Part shown: positions 24,163 to 34,758 of the stretch, piece after piece
Numbering within the stretch: the first letter of the stretch is position 1
How the letters are laid out: every line of letters starts with the position of its first letter
DNA from: Rhipidocladum racemiflorum
Taxonomy: Eukaryota; Streptophyta; Magnoliopsida; Poales; Poaceae
Direction of reading: 5' to 3'
Length of the DNA stretch: 64,000 nt
Assembly (NCBI GenBank): GCA_036346355.1
Contig: CM070585.1
Location: 2,557,001-2,621,000, forward strand
Position numbers and translations under genes: made by a program
The notes under the pieces: generated by a model
Told to the model about the DNA's origin: nothing
What the model saw: the letters and a program-made list of their open reading frames with translations, nothing else
Database searches by the model: none

Positions 24163-25298
24163 TCAACAAGAAGCGTACCCGGCTAGCACGGCGGAGCCCT
24201 CAGAACGCCTCGGCGTCGACGAAGGTGACGCCGCCACGGCTCGGCGTAGGCAGCGGCGGTGGCGCCGTCGCGCTACTGGCGCCGTGGAGCGCAGATCGCC
24301 GCCCGACGTGGGAAAGGGCGATCCGGATGAAGTGGCTCCGCGTCGCAATTGTAGCACCGGACCGGGGCCGGACCCGCCGCTGCTCGCTGCCGGTGGCGGT
24401 AGCGGTGGTCGTGGCCGGTAGCGGCAACCGACGGCCGGGCCGACGCGACCGACCGAGGCGGCTGAGCAGACGGCCTCGGCGGTGATCTGAGACCGCCGAG
24501 AGCCGCTGCCGCCATCGAGTACGGTGTCGCCCGCTTCCTCTTCTTCTCCTCTGATGAGCCCGCATCTTGAGCTCAACGATGTCGCGCGACTCACCAGGTC
24601 ATTGTAGTCGGCGAAGTCGCAGACGGACAAACCTATCTGCATCTTCGCCACACCACTCACAAACCGACCGCTTCTTCCGGTCGGTGTCAACCTCTTCTCG
24701 GGGCGTCTTGCGCCAGTAGTTGAACTCTTGCGAGTAGTCAACCACCGACTTGCCGAAATGTCGGAGGGCGAAATCGCCGCTTCTTCATGTCCATGAGGCC
24801 CTTCGATGTGGTACGCCCAAACGCCTCACGGAACTCAGCCCAAGTAAATCGGTGCCCGGCAGTCGCATCACCCGCAAATTGGCCCACCAAGCACCACAGG
24901 CCCTGGAGCCGCGCCGCCAGTGAGCCTTCCGAGCTCCCACGATCGATAAGAGCAAATTTACGCTCTATCGTGCGCCGATCGTCGGCCTCCAACGGATCGG
25001 TGGCCCGTGAGAAGACCGGTGGTCGCGTGTGCAGAAGTCGAGATAGCCGGTGGGCCGACTCGCCCATCACCGCGGCCACCATGCGACCCGATCCTGGACT
25101 AGCATCTCCAGATCCGGTTTGTCGCCTCCTGGTGCTTTGCTCGGTTCGGCTGCAGAATGTCCAACACGTTGGGAGGAGGTGGCGAACAAAGACTCTCTCG
25201 TCGCTGTCGCCAAGACCACCCTCACCCCGAGAGGTGGAAGCCCCACGGGTCCTCATTCTCGTCACCAACAAGACAGACGACACAAAGTTAGACTCCAC
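24163..25298 (-). pseudogene. Chromovirus gag (broken)
   Basis: The minus strand at 24,738-25,298 contains DPLEADD-RTIERKF and FTWAEFREAFG. At 24,560-24,741 it contains a QIGLSVCDFADYNDLVSRA segment. All are typical of the Gypsy capsid domain. A possible zinc-knuckle remnant (RCYNCDAEPLH) lies near 24,330-24,370. At least two frame changes separate these pieces. Confidence 0.8.
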
Positions 25299-25644
25299 AA
25301 GGGAAAGTAGACTTCAAGATTATCAAAAACCCTAACTTGACCTAGTCAGATCGCAAAGCATCCCGCTACTGGAGCCCTACAAGCCCATCTTACACAAAAG
25401 CATAAAGTATGATGCAAAATGACATAGTAAACATATGCATGCATGACATGATATGAACCTCATATGCATAGTATGGATGCACGATTCCAACGTAATCGTT
25501 TCTCCCACGCTCACCCTTTAACGTAACTCCCCTAAATATATACCTAGGGCGGGTAAGCAGTACTAAGTTCTACCTGATGCATCATGCAAGTCCTAAACAA
25601 TCACCTAAGTGGTCATCAAGTTTAAGTTCGTCTTTATGCACCTT

Positions 25645-25656
25645 GCTCTGATACCA
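25645..25656 (-). other. Primer-binding site (tRNA-iMet type)
   Basis: The minus strand reads TGGTATCAGAGC three bases after the end of the right LTR. This matches the 3' end of plant initiator methionine tRNA, the usual primer for these elements. It fixes the element orientation. Confidence 0.9.
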
Positions 25657-25659
25657 ACT

Positions 25660-28581
25660 TGTGAGGAGCCGCCCAGATCGTCCTCGAGTTGTTGGATGAA
25701 CAGTTGCTCCCATCTGATTTGGATCCTAGCAACCAATCACCGGAGGTGATCCTGATGCTAATACCCAAGCCCAATGGAGACAACCCTACGAACGTCCAAA
25801 CGACTCGACAACAACCTCAGATTCCCGGTATGCGACCCGAAACACGCCCAGGATCACCGCATACCGGAAAACAATACGATATCAATTCAATTTGCATAAA
25901 GGGGGCAACGAACCCGAAACTTTCGAACCACCACGCAAGCGAATAACAACGGCACAAAGACGAACCCGACAACCACCAAACCAAGATTGAAAACCACGCC
26001 AAGACTCCAAACTAGGCAAGAACGGAGAAAAAGACCAAGACTCCGAAAACTGGAAAATTTCGGCATGACCTTTCTAGATTCTATGGACATCCACTCAGCA
26101 GACAAGAAAACACAGTTGCAGTATATATATATTCAAAAGTAAAGCAACAACCACAACAGCCATACAATCACAAGTCGAGACAACCACCCACAGGACGACG
26201 ACATAGACTTGAACAACGACTAGACATAAAGTAGAAGACTAACTACACAACAAAAGTGAACCAAATCGCAACACAAGCAAAATACGACTACTCCGGAAGT
26301 GTCCTCGCCATCGAACACTTCCGGGCGTGTGCGATATCGCGCTAAGCCTCTACTCGGTGCCCCGCCTTGGGCCACCGAGAGGCGATATGGGCAGAACTCA
26401 CACCCGCCATCCTGGTCCTCACCGAAAACCACAAAGCGAAGCATGAGTACAAAAGGTACTGCAAGTCTTACCCGGGTCCATATATGACCGACTCCAAAGG
26501 ATTATGCATTTAGTTGTAGCAAGGAGAAAGCTTAAGGTAAAAGTGCGGAAAAGCATTAACATTTGTAGTATAAATGCGACAATCGAACCAATTACAAGTT
26601 TAAAGCAGTTATAGACCGCACTTACTTCTAGTGTGAGATTGAAATTAACAACAATTAATGTAGAGCAATACATAACCATTTTAAAGCTCAAGCCCAACGG
26701 CCGAACCACAAGTTCAAGTTATTTACTACGCAGAAGAAGTTCGGATTAAGCTTGCTCATATCCGAGGCGCGGCAATTCGAATCGCAATTAACCCCCGCAG
26801 GAAGCATTGATCGCACGACACTTACCACAAGGGCCTAGTGTCAACCCCTCCCAATCATACCCAATCGCCGAAGCGTCCTCCTGTGGCCCGAAAACCTAGC
26901 ACCCCTCGAGCAGCCCCAAGCCCGGCTTGGCGCTCGAGTCGGCCTAAGCCTCGCCCTCAACCACGTCCAACCACAGGAAGTTACGGTCCATCGATTCCGT
27001 ATGAGAGAAAGAGTGGCTTACCGTACCATAATCGGGCATGCGACCAACCGGTGTGCTCAATCCTATTCCACTTACGGATCGGTCCTTAATTGACACAGAC
27101 GGGGCTACACATTTGAGTCTCCATACCCAAATGAACCAACTCCCGCCTTGAGTCCACAATTTATTTCTTTCCAAAACCTTTCCCAATTCCAAACCAACAT
27201 AATGTAGCGTGTGTGTAATAATAACAACCGCAAGTGACAGAACCCTCCGTCACTTGGCCCGAACCCCGACCTCTAAGTAAGACTAAGCACGGACTCAGTT
27301 ATATTACCCGTATTAGCTTCAAGGAAGTGTTTAACAATTTTCAATGGGTGTATGTGCAGCAATTGGGATCTAGTCCTATCCCACAATTAACTCCTAATGC
27401 AAAACGTAACTCACAATTTAGCAATTTATTCTCAAAAATAGAATCATATAAGGGTTCAAGATGCTTAGGTGCTTGCCTGATGCCTCTGCTGGAGTCTCAG
27501 TAACAACCGGCTCACCGTGATCACCCTCGATCGCGGCCACGTCACCCTCCGCGTGAGCGTTCTCTACACGATATCAATGCACAGGGGATGAGATGCATGC
27601 CGTGCATATGTGATGAAATGACAACCGAAGACAATATGCAAGCATTCGACAAACCAAAATGAAAACACAATTACGAAATCCCACAATAACCGCCGAGCAA
27701 TATTATGAATGGCTCAACACTGAAAACGATCTAGAATAGAGCATAAGTAGTACGGGCTGAACGGAAAGAACGGAAGCTAGGTCTACAATCTGAAATGCAC
27801 GGTTTGCACCTCGTATTCGGTTTGCCGCGGATACACCTAATACACCAAAACATTCGGAACACATACCCCTACCCAACTAGCATGATCACAAACCCACCAT
27901 TCCTAAACCACCCCAACCACCACGCAACCGTCGATCACCTACATGGCCCATAATCCCTAGAAGGAGCTCAATGAGGTAACACATCCAAACTAATAATCCA
28001 TACACATTCCGAGCTTCACAAGGATGCCCAAGCAACAACCACCTCCATGGGCATTTTGACAAACACCTAGCCCACACCCTTACTAGCATTTCATCAAACA
28101 CTTAGCCTTCAACCACCCCAAGCTCCCCAAATCACCACAACCCTAACCATGGCCATGGAGATGTGGAGGAGAGAGAGAGAGAGAGGAGGGAGGGAGAGGA
28201 GATGTCTTGGAGGGGGGCCGGGAGAGGTGGCGCCGGCCAGAGGAGGCGGCCGGCGCCGAGTGAGGCTGGCGGTCGTCAGAGGCCGGGAGCGCAGTGGGCC
28301 AGGGGAGGCGAGGCGGGCAGGTCGGCCCTGAGCCGGCCGAGCCGAGCCTGGCCAGGGCAGGAGAGCGCCACGGCGTATGGGAGTGAGGAGGGCTTGGTGG
28401 GGAGGAGCCGAGGGGGTTTACTGGGAAAAACGGGGAGAGGAGAGAGAGATAAGTGGGGAGTGAGGGAGAGAGGAGTGAAAATGTGGGGAAAATATCTCCA
28501 ATGCGAAAAGACAGCTCTACCCCCAACCCAAACCACCATGAGACTAGGACACCTGAGGTAATTTGAATTAGGGGCTTGACA
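25660..28581 (-). repeat. 5' LTR of the chromovirus (right copy)
   Basis: This 2922-bp copy of the left LTR begins TGTGAGGAGCC and ends GGGGCTTGACA on the plus strand. It is followed by the CGCAT duplication. In element orientation this is the upstream LTR and would carry the promoter. AT-rich TATATATA sequence lies near 26,120-26,130, but I cannot place the transcription start. Confidence 0.93.
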
Positions 28582-28586
28582 CGCAT

Positions 28587-29910
28587 CCTCATAAATACGG
28601 CCCATAAAATAAAGATACACATTAAATGTCTCACAATTATTCAGGCAAAGTTACCGTTGACCATGTAAACAATTATCCGATTTGCAATGTAGGTCAGACG
28701 AGAATTTATCTTATGTCTCTGATCTGAGCCTCTACCAGGTCGAGAACGGCCTGACCTGTGAATCTTTATAGGTCGAACATAGTCACATCGACCTAGACAG
28801 GATCGGGTAAAGGATCAAGTTGTTTTAAAAAATCATTCATGTATCTGATTGATTAAATAGAACCATCCTAGTAGGATACAAATTTAAGGAATATTTTCTA
28901 TGGATATTAAACTATTGTGTTCACCGAAAATAATAGAACTAAATGGTAAAAAACCATCATATTCTATTCAACCTTACCTCGCTAACCAAACACACTCTAA
29001 AACAACTTGTTTACGTCATATTTGGGACATAAGGATTACAAAAGAACTACACCATTTGGTAACCAAGAATTGGTCCTGGAGTTATGGAATTTGAATTTGA
29101 TTCATGAAAGCGGGTTGTTGGCTGGCATCAGGATTTGGAATCAACGATCCTAAGCAATTCCAAAGAGTCAAATAGCATCTGTGATCTGGTCCCAATTCTT
29201 CTCTCTTACCCCACCAGTTGTGTTGAATCGAAGCGAAGTGTTGCCCAACTTCGGTAGTTCGATGAGCGCTACCTGCCTTCCTTCCATCACCGGAGCTCGA
29301 GAAGCTCCGTGGCGGCGCCCGGCCAAGGGTAACAAAGGTGCCGAAAGCAAACGTCAAAGCACCGACACATTGCCATATCCAAGCTCCTGCTGTCGCCATA
29401 ATCAAGTTCTTGCCGCCGCCACCGCTACCCCCATGCGCACTGGTCGTCAATACGTGGCGCGATCCAGTTAAAGTTTCCGACCTAGGGAGGAATTCAATAA
29501 TATAGGCTAGTGGGCCTTTCTTAGATCTAAGTCGACCTTCCATAAAAAGAAGTCGACCAGTAATAAGTATTATTTAGGGGCTGGCCTAAGCGCCTTCCGA
29601 GATTAGACTCGAGGAAGGTAAGATACTCGGAACGAGGTACGAGTGGAGGCACCGCCTGTTATATACCTTCGTATCTGGGCTTAGGCCCGAGGCCTGGGAT
29701 CCATGGAGCAACTGGCCCGTTGGCCTTTGCACAGAAGAATGCCTTCTATTTTCAGTGAAGAAGATACCATCCGGCGAGAGCTGAGACTGCGAGAGCCCCA
29801 CCGGCCCGAGGCTTGTCGATTGGCTGGCTCCACCCCTGACGCGATCCAAACGTTGTGCTGCCTTCGGGCGAGGGTGCCATGAGGGGATAAGACTGTAGAT
29901 TGGAGTGAAA
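28587..29910. other. Intergenic with repeat debris
   Basis: 28,835-28,960 matches 17,185-17,290. The region 29,082-29,543 (minus) has a 153-codon open frame containing a hydrophobic stretch (WIWQCVGALTFAFGTFVTL), but I recognise no family and the codon pattern is not convincing. 29,560-29,890 is repeat-like with no defined ends. I cannot identify where the interrupted Copia element resumes after 28,586. Confidence 0.45.
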
Positions 29911-30053
29911 TTGTCGATCTTCTATGCTTTTCCTCTCGATACAAGTTGTACAAATCTTGAAGCAGTCGAAGGGGTAAGTAATTCTCATCTACCCTTCGTT
30001 AATGCTTTAATATTTGTGCAACTTTAAAATAGAAGAGCACATAAACACCTCTC
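29911..30053. mobile_element. MULE-type MITE, copy 2 (diverged)
   Basis: This roughly 143-bp copy of the 10,980 element has the internal word CTTCTATGCTTTTCCTCTCG, then CAAATCTTGAAGCAGTCGAA, GGGGTAAGTAAT and AACACCTCTC. The left terminus is mutated (GTCGATCTTC in place of GTGCTTC). No clear 9-bp duplication remains. Confidence 0.7.
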
Positions 30054-30199
30054 AAACAAAACTGAATTTGAACGGACTTGACTTGAATTAGGTTCCGATA
30101 AAAAAAGGATTTGGGGTCCAATAGAATGAATCATTCATTTATAAGGATCCACACATGGTGTTACATTTTATTCATACGAAAAATTTGGTCACATGTGTT

Positions 30200-30430
30200 A
30201 ATTATAGTGTCTCGTATCTAGTGTTTTAGGTTTTAAAATATGTGATAGGTGAATCATAATCCTCATATCCACTATATTTCAAAGTCGGATTTTCGCTTGC
30301 TTTGGAGAAGGACTAAGGGGCTATATAAATCTATATAATGGTCATGAAACTCAAGCAACCAAGAAATCACAAGCCAACTCAATCAAAATAAGAGGTGCAA
30401 TAGGATAATCCAGTGACTGCATGAGTGGAG
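30200..30430 (+). repeat. Copia-like LTR remnant, copy 3
   Basis: Words such as GGACTAAGGGGCTATATAAA, CTCAAGCAACCAAGAAATCA and AAATAAGAGGTGCA parallel 11,640-11,850 and 17,290-17,330. No ends, primer site or coding sequence can be seen here. Confidence 0.4.
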
Positions 30431-30524
30431 AATGCTACATGCATGAATGAAGAATTGAGCAATCAAAACGTGATACCTTCTTGTGCTACTTACTCATATT
30501 AATGACCTTCAACACATGAAGAAG

Positions 30525-30612
30525 GCCTTAAAATCAGCACGAATGAACCTGATACCCTTCCCTGGATATATCTTCTGGCCACTAAAACGGCAAAGTTCAG
30601 TCCATTAAAACC
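30525..30612 (-). pseudogene. Ribosomal protein L24 (eL24) gene fragment
   Basis: The minus strand reads ELCRFSGQKIYPGKGIRFIR, the highly conserved N-terminal motif of eukaryotic ribosomal protein eL24. It continues AD and then diverges, reaching a stop within a few codons. A one-base insertion separates it from the preceding start-like codons (a V-L-x sequence upstream). Only about 25 residues are recognisable. No splice sites or downstream exons are evident, so this looks like a captured or decayed fragment rather than a working gene. Confidence 0.75.
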
Positions 30613-31456
30613 AAGGAAATAATGCTTTGAACTTTGAAGACAATGGTGGTGAAATTGTACTTACGGTATTATTAATATTAACAAAGTAGAAAATAGAGGT
30701 GGCTATCAACAACACATTGCAACAACTTGAGCACAGAGAAAATAGAGGTTAGGCTACTATCCATTATCGAACCGCAATGACCATAGCGCCTGGGTACCTG
30801 TGCTCAAATTGTTGGATAGCGTAAATCAAGGATTCAAATTTCGTTTTCGGACTCCATTTCGGGTCTGGCCGAAATCTGAAATTTCACCGAGATTCAGAAA
30901 TTTCGGACAAAATCCGGACGAAATTCAAAAACCAAAATTCAAATCCGTTGTTTTTTTTAACCGAAAAATCCGAAATTTGGCTAAAAAAAGACGAATGGTG
31001 CTGTGCAGGGGAAATGAGGTTGGTATTGCAATAACTGTGCACTGTGCAGGGGAAATGAGGTTGACATCATCGAATGGTGCTCCTGGTCTTGTCGTGCAGC
31101 GGCAGCGGCAGCAAGCAGGAGATACAGTGGCTGCCTGTGTGGATCCAAATTACTCATGATCAGTTTCAGAATCGTGCGGAGAGATGAACAAAATACCAAG
31201 ATTTTGCTCCAAGGGAATGGCCATGGACGAATGATTTGCCAGCTCCGGCCGCCCAGGTGCGAGCTGTGCTCAACTGCCGTCACTACCTGTAACTGGGTCA
31301 AGATGACTGTGACTAGATGCGCTCGTACGCGAAGAGGTGCCTAGAGTGAGATTCCTGCCCTGGTGTTTTTAAGCAGCTATTTTCTCTCGATATGACATGC
31401 CAAATGGTTATCTGTTGCTTTCTGCAGAGGTAAGAGAACTTCAAAGGACTTGGGTG
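30613..31456. other. Intergenic with a short duplication
   Basis: A region rich in 'gaaatttcgg' words (30,830-30,990) resembles the degenerate repeats near 1.6-2.7 kb and 43.2-43.5 kb. The words GTGCAGGGGAAATGAGGTTG occur twice, near 31,003 and 31,043. No gene is recognised. Confidence 0.5.
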
Positions 31457-31740
31457 TTCCAGTGAGAAATAAATTCTGTGAAGCCTATATGCAAATTTCT
31501 TCTCATGCATACTTGATGTTCATTGATGCCACGTAGACAAACCTGCAATTCAACGCCATGACATGAAGTCTGAATTAATCAAGCAAAATTGCATCGAAAT
31601 AAGCGTCAGGTATTTATGTCCACCTGAATTAAGTCGTGGCGTTAGATTATAAGATTATCCACGTTGCATCAAATTGGTATCAGATATGCATGAGAAGAAG
31701 TTTGTATACCAGCTCTACGGAATTTATTTCTGTTCCAGTG
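31457..31740. repeat. Imperfect long inverted repeat (foldback)
   Basis: The left arm (from 31,457) and the reverse complement of the right arm (to about 31,740) share ordered blocks: AGAAATAAATTC, TTCTTCTCATGCATA, TTGATGC-ACGT-GA and AACGCCA-GAC. Arms are about 115-125 bp with a short spacer around 31,590-31,620. The pairing is imperfect. It could be a foldback MITE or a hairpin-forming transcript locus. Confidence 0.65.
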
Positions 31741-31781
31741 ATCTGCATTCCTGCTCAAAAAATCTAAAACATCAGGATGCA

Positions 31782-31982
31782 GATCCGGTGCAGTACTGCA
31801 CCGGATCCCTATCCACAACGTTATGCTTCATTTGTGCAGTCTGCGAAGCGTACAAATGGATGCAAGTGCGTGTAGTGACTCAACTGCACAGTGCAGTACT
31901 GTACCGGATCCCTGTCCACAACGTCAAGATCTGTTATGCTTCATTTGTGCAGTCTGCCAAGCGTACAAATGGATGCAAGTGG
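31782..31982. repeat. 26-bp perfect palindrome and adjoining 103-bp-period duplication
   Basis: 31782-31807 is a perfect palindrome whose half is GATCCGGTGCAGT. From CAGTACTG at 31,791 a segment is repeated starting at 31,894, including GCTTCATTTGTGCAGTCTGC and GTACAAATGGATGCAAGTG. The second copy has an extra CAAGATCTG and one change (ACTGTACC) that breaks the palindrome. Confidence 0.8.
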
Positions 31983-32013
31983 ACTGGAGCCTGACAGACG
32001 GCCGTCACTCGTC

Positions 32014-34515
32014 GTGCTTGAAACAACCCAAAAATTCAAAATGAATTTTATTTGGAGTTTATTCAAGTTTCAGTTCAAATCTGAATTTGAAATTTGGATT
32101 TGCATTTTTGGTTTTTCGTTTTGCTTTCTGGGCCAAATTTCCTTTTGGGCTTCCTGGCCCGTTCTTCGTTTCTCCGGCCCATAGGCCTTTGGCCCATGCG
32201 CCCCGGCCCAGCCGGCCTGCCGGCCGCCTCACTTCTCGGCCCGCGCCTGCCTCGCCGCCCGCCTCGCTTCGATCGACATGGCCGCGTCACGCCATCTCAC
32301 TCGGTCGACCACTAGCGCGCGTCACGCCTCCGTGAGCTCGCCTCTCTGCCGCCCGCTCTCTCTCTCCTCCGGCTATAAAAGCCGCGAGCCCCCGCCCTTG
32401 TTTCCTCGCCCCGCTCCCCCGCCTCGCCGGTGAGCTTCCCCTCTCCCTCCCCGTCTCTTTCCTCGGCCCGGCACTGTGCCACGCCCGCACTCTCGGTTCA
32501 CATCGCCTCGCCGGGTGAAACCTAGGGTTTCCGTGCCTCCTGGCCGGCCGAGCAGTGGGCCTCGCCCATGCCCATGGCCGTTCGGCCCGCCCGATTCGGC
32601 CCAAGCTCTGTTCAGTTTTTTTTCGTTTTTCGGATTTTTAATTCAATTTTTTAAATCCGAAAAATCGTTTTAAATCCAGAAAAACCCCGAAAAATTCCGT
32701 AAGCCCCAGAAACCCACCGAATACACTATCCGAACCGTTTCGATCCACTGAGTCCAAAAATGCCCTCCGTTCCTCAATCCGGAATTCCCAAAATTCCGAA
32801 TTGCCCAATTCGCCCTTCGTTCTCCCTACCGGCGGTTCGGTTTTGATTTCATTTTTGTTTCCGCCTTTCTCGCTTTTCGTTTCTTTATTTGTCGTTCTTT
32901 CTTGTCGCGCTAGATCCAGACGTTGGACAGTTCCAGGAGCAGACGCAGATCCCGGAGCAGACGTTGGACCCGACAGAAGCCCCGAACGACTACTTCCTCT
33001 ACGATTCAGCCGATCCAGTCGCCGAGCAAGGCAAGCCGTACACCCTTGATCATATTGATCCCAATCATGCCATGCTATAGTATTAATTAATTTATATCGC
33101 ATTATTTTACTGTATGTTGAGTTATTGAAAACAGTATTTTAGAATGACATGATACTTAGGTAATGCCGAAATTGCTCATGGAACCCCTTGAAATGTTGAA
33201 TCCTATAAATCCTTAGGAACCCTAGTTAATTGCTTATTGCCATGAATAGGTTAGACTATACCGCTAGGTTAGTCAGAACTTGGATTTTAAAAGAAAGTGC
33301 TGCCGAATCTCTGATTCGGATGTTTGTAAAAGTGCTACAGTCTGGGGGACAGTATCGGATTAATCCCGGAGTGGATGAGATTCCGATCCCCGACTGATGA
33401 TTTATGCCTTGGTTTGTATGGTGGCCGGTAGTATGGGATACCAGATCGGGTTTGTGGATTGAAGGCTTGGTCTTTGGCAAAAGTGTAAGGTTAATAATCC
33501 CCTTGAGCAAAGTAAATAACTTAGTCCCCGCTCAACCACAGTCGGATCGTCACGGACCCGTATCCGACATAGCTGAGTAAGTAAATCATTCTTGAGATAA
33601 TAATTGGACTGTCTGGTGGTACCATTCTCTGGAGAGAATGGGGACCGGGCCTTCCCGGCAGGGAAATGGATCGGAGGGGTGGAACAGGAATTGTCCGAAG
33701 TGACATTCTTGGTTCTCACAACGGTAGACGCTAATGGGGACCCTGAGTCCAAGGTAGCGGTCTCTATCGGTTAACAACTAAAGGACAAGAATGATTAAAC
33801 GAAATGCTATGATAATCTCGGTCCGGCCGCATGCATTTAAGTTGCATGTTATCCGGTGGCATTAACGGTCGTTGATATCTTGTGGGTAAAGCTGAGCACC
33901 TCTGCAGAGTTAATCATGATGGTATTCGAATACGCCGTACTCCCGGTTAATGGAGTTAAGTTTGAACTGGGGTGATACCCGTAACCAAGCTCAAGTTACT
34001 GTTTTCGGAAATTGTTGAAGAAGTTGGTTAAGTGTTGTTGAACTTGTGAAACCCCATTACTACTTATTTATGGTTTGTGCTTCAAATGTAAAATGAATTA
34101 TAAAATAAAACTGCATCCAGATACTTAACCCTACTGTCATCTTTTGGAATACCCCCTGCATATAGTATTCAGTAGTTCCGTACGACTTGTTGAGTACTCC
34201 CGTACTCACCCTTGCAACCCCCCTTTCAGAGTTTGAAGAAGCTGGAGCGTTTCAGGATTTCGTAGATGGCGATTTGTTTGGTTTTGAGGTCTTAGTCTTT
34301 TTGCTCAGGCCTGCCTGTGCGGTGTTTTGCTTGTAAGTTATTCGGGCCTGCCGCGCCTCTCTTCAGAAAACCCTGGCCGTTAGGCCCTATATTGAATAAA
34401 AAGAGTTGGATTCGCTTTTGCCTGGCAATTATACTCTTGGTTTCTGGCAGCTAGTCATCCTGGATAGCTGTCGAGGCGTACGATTCTGCCCCTAAAGGCG
34501 GTCCGTTACAGTGCT
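32014..34515 (+). mobile_element. Solo LTR, 2492 bp, with 5-bp target duplication
   Basis: The sequence 32019-34510 begins TGAAACAACCC and ends CCGTTACA, and is flanked by GTGCT at 32014-32018 and 34511-34515. It carries a TATAAAA box at 32374-32380 downstream of a 355-bp U3-like stretch and has no retroviral-type coding domain. These features fit a single LTR left after recombination between the two LTRs of an element. Orientation is inferred from the TATA box. The family (probably Gypsy, by length) is not certain. Confidence 0.8.
32374..32380 (+). promoter_or_regulatory. TATA box of the solo LTR
   Basis: TATAAAA in a GC-rich setting (GGCTATAAAAGCCGCGAG), about 355 bp from the LTR start. 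It is a good match to a plant core promoter element. Activity is not shown. Confidence 0.7.
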
Positions 34516-34758
34516 CGTCTCGATGTTGAATCGGCTTTAGTTTGCAACTAGATCGAAAGGTCAGCTTAGGCTTTACTAAGATGCTGGATTAGATCATACC
34601 ATATTCAAGTGGGAAACTGCCACGCACTTATTAAGTAGAACGTGTTGATGCTACGCAACCATTTTGAGAGGCGTTGAAGTCTCCATAAGAGATTCCAACT
34701 TCAGGCACACATGGAGATCCCCTAATTTATTGGCATCGTCTGTAATCTCGTCCCAAAT
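34516..34758. other. Short spacer
   Basis: Sequence between the solo LTR and the next MITE. No gene or repeat is recognised. Confidence 0.5.

Larger units (their letters stand above)
17888..28586 (-). mobile_element. Ty3/Gypsy chromovirus (Tekay/Del-like), 10.7 kb, with target duplication
   Basis: The element spans 17893-28581, bounded by the 5-bp direct repeat CGCAT at 17888-17892 and 28582-28586. It has two LTRs (17893-20822 and 25660-28581), a tRNA-iMet primer site next to the right LTR, and a polypurine tract next to the left LTR. It is therefore read on the minus strand. In that direction gag, protease, reverse transcriptase, RNase H, integrase and a C-terminal chromodomain follow in order, all broken by frameshifts. 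The domain order with a chromodomain, plus very long LTRs, fits the Tekay/Del branch of chromoviruses. No intact polyprotein remains, so it is probably non-autonomous, unless the breaks are sequencing errors. Confidence 0.92.

Noticed and set aside
24062..24485. Plus-strand GC-rich open frames in the chromovirus gag region
   Set aside because: They are antisense shadows of the gag sequence on the minus strand.
29082..29543. 153-codon minus frame with a hydrophobic segment
   Set aside because: No family recognised, no splice context and surrounded by repeat debris. Not enough to call a gene.
32087..33102. Several open frames on both strands within the solo LTR
   Set aside because: They lie within a bounded LTR with a TATA box and contain no domain; GC-rich composition explains the open frames.
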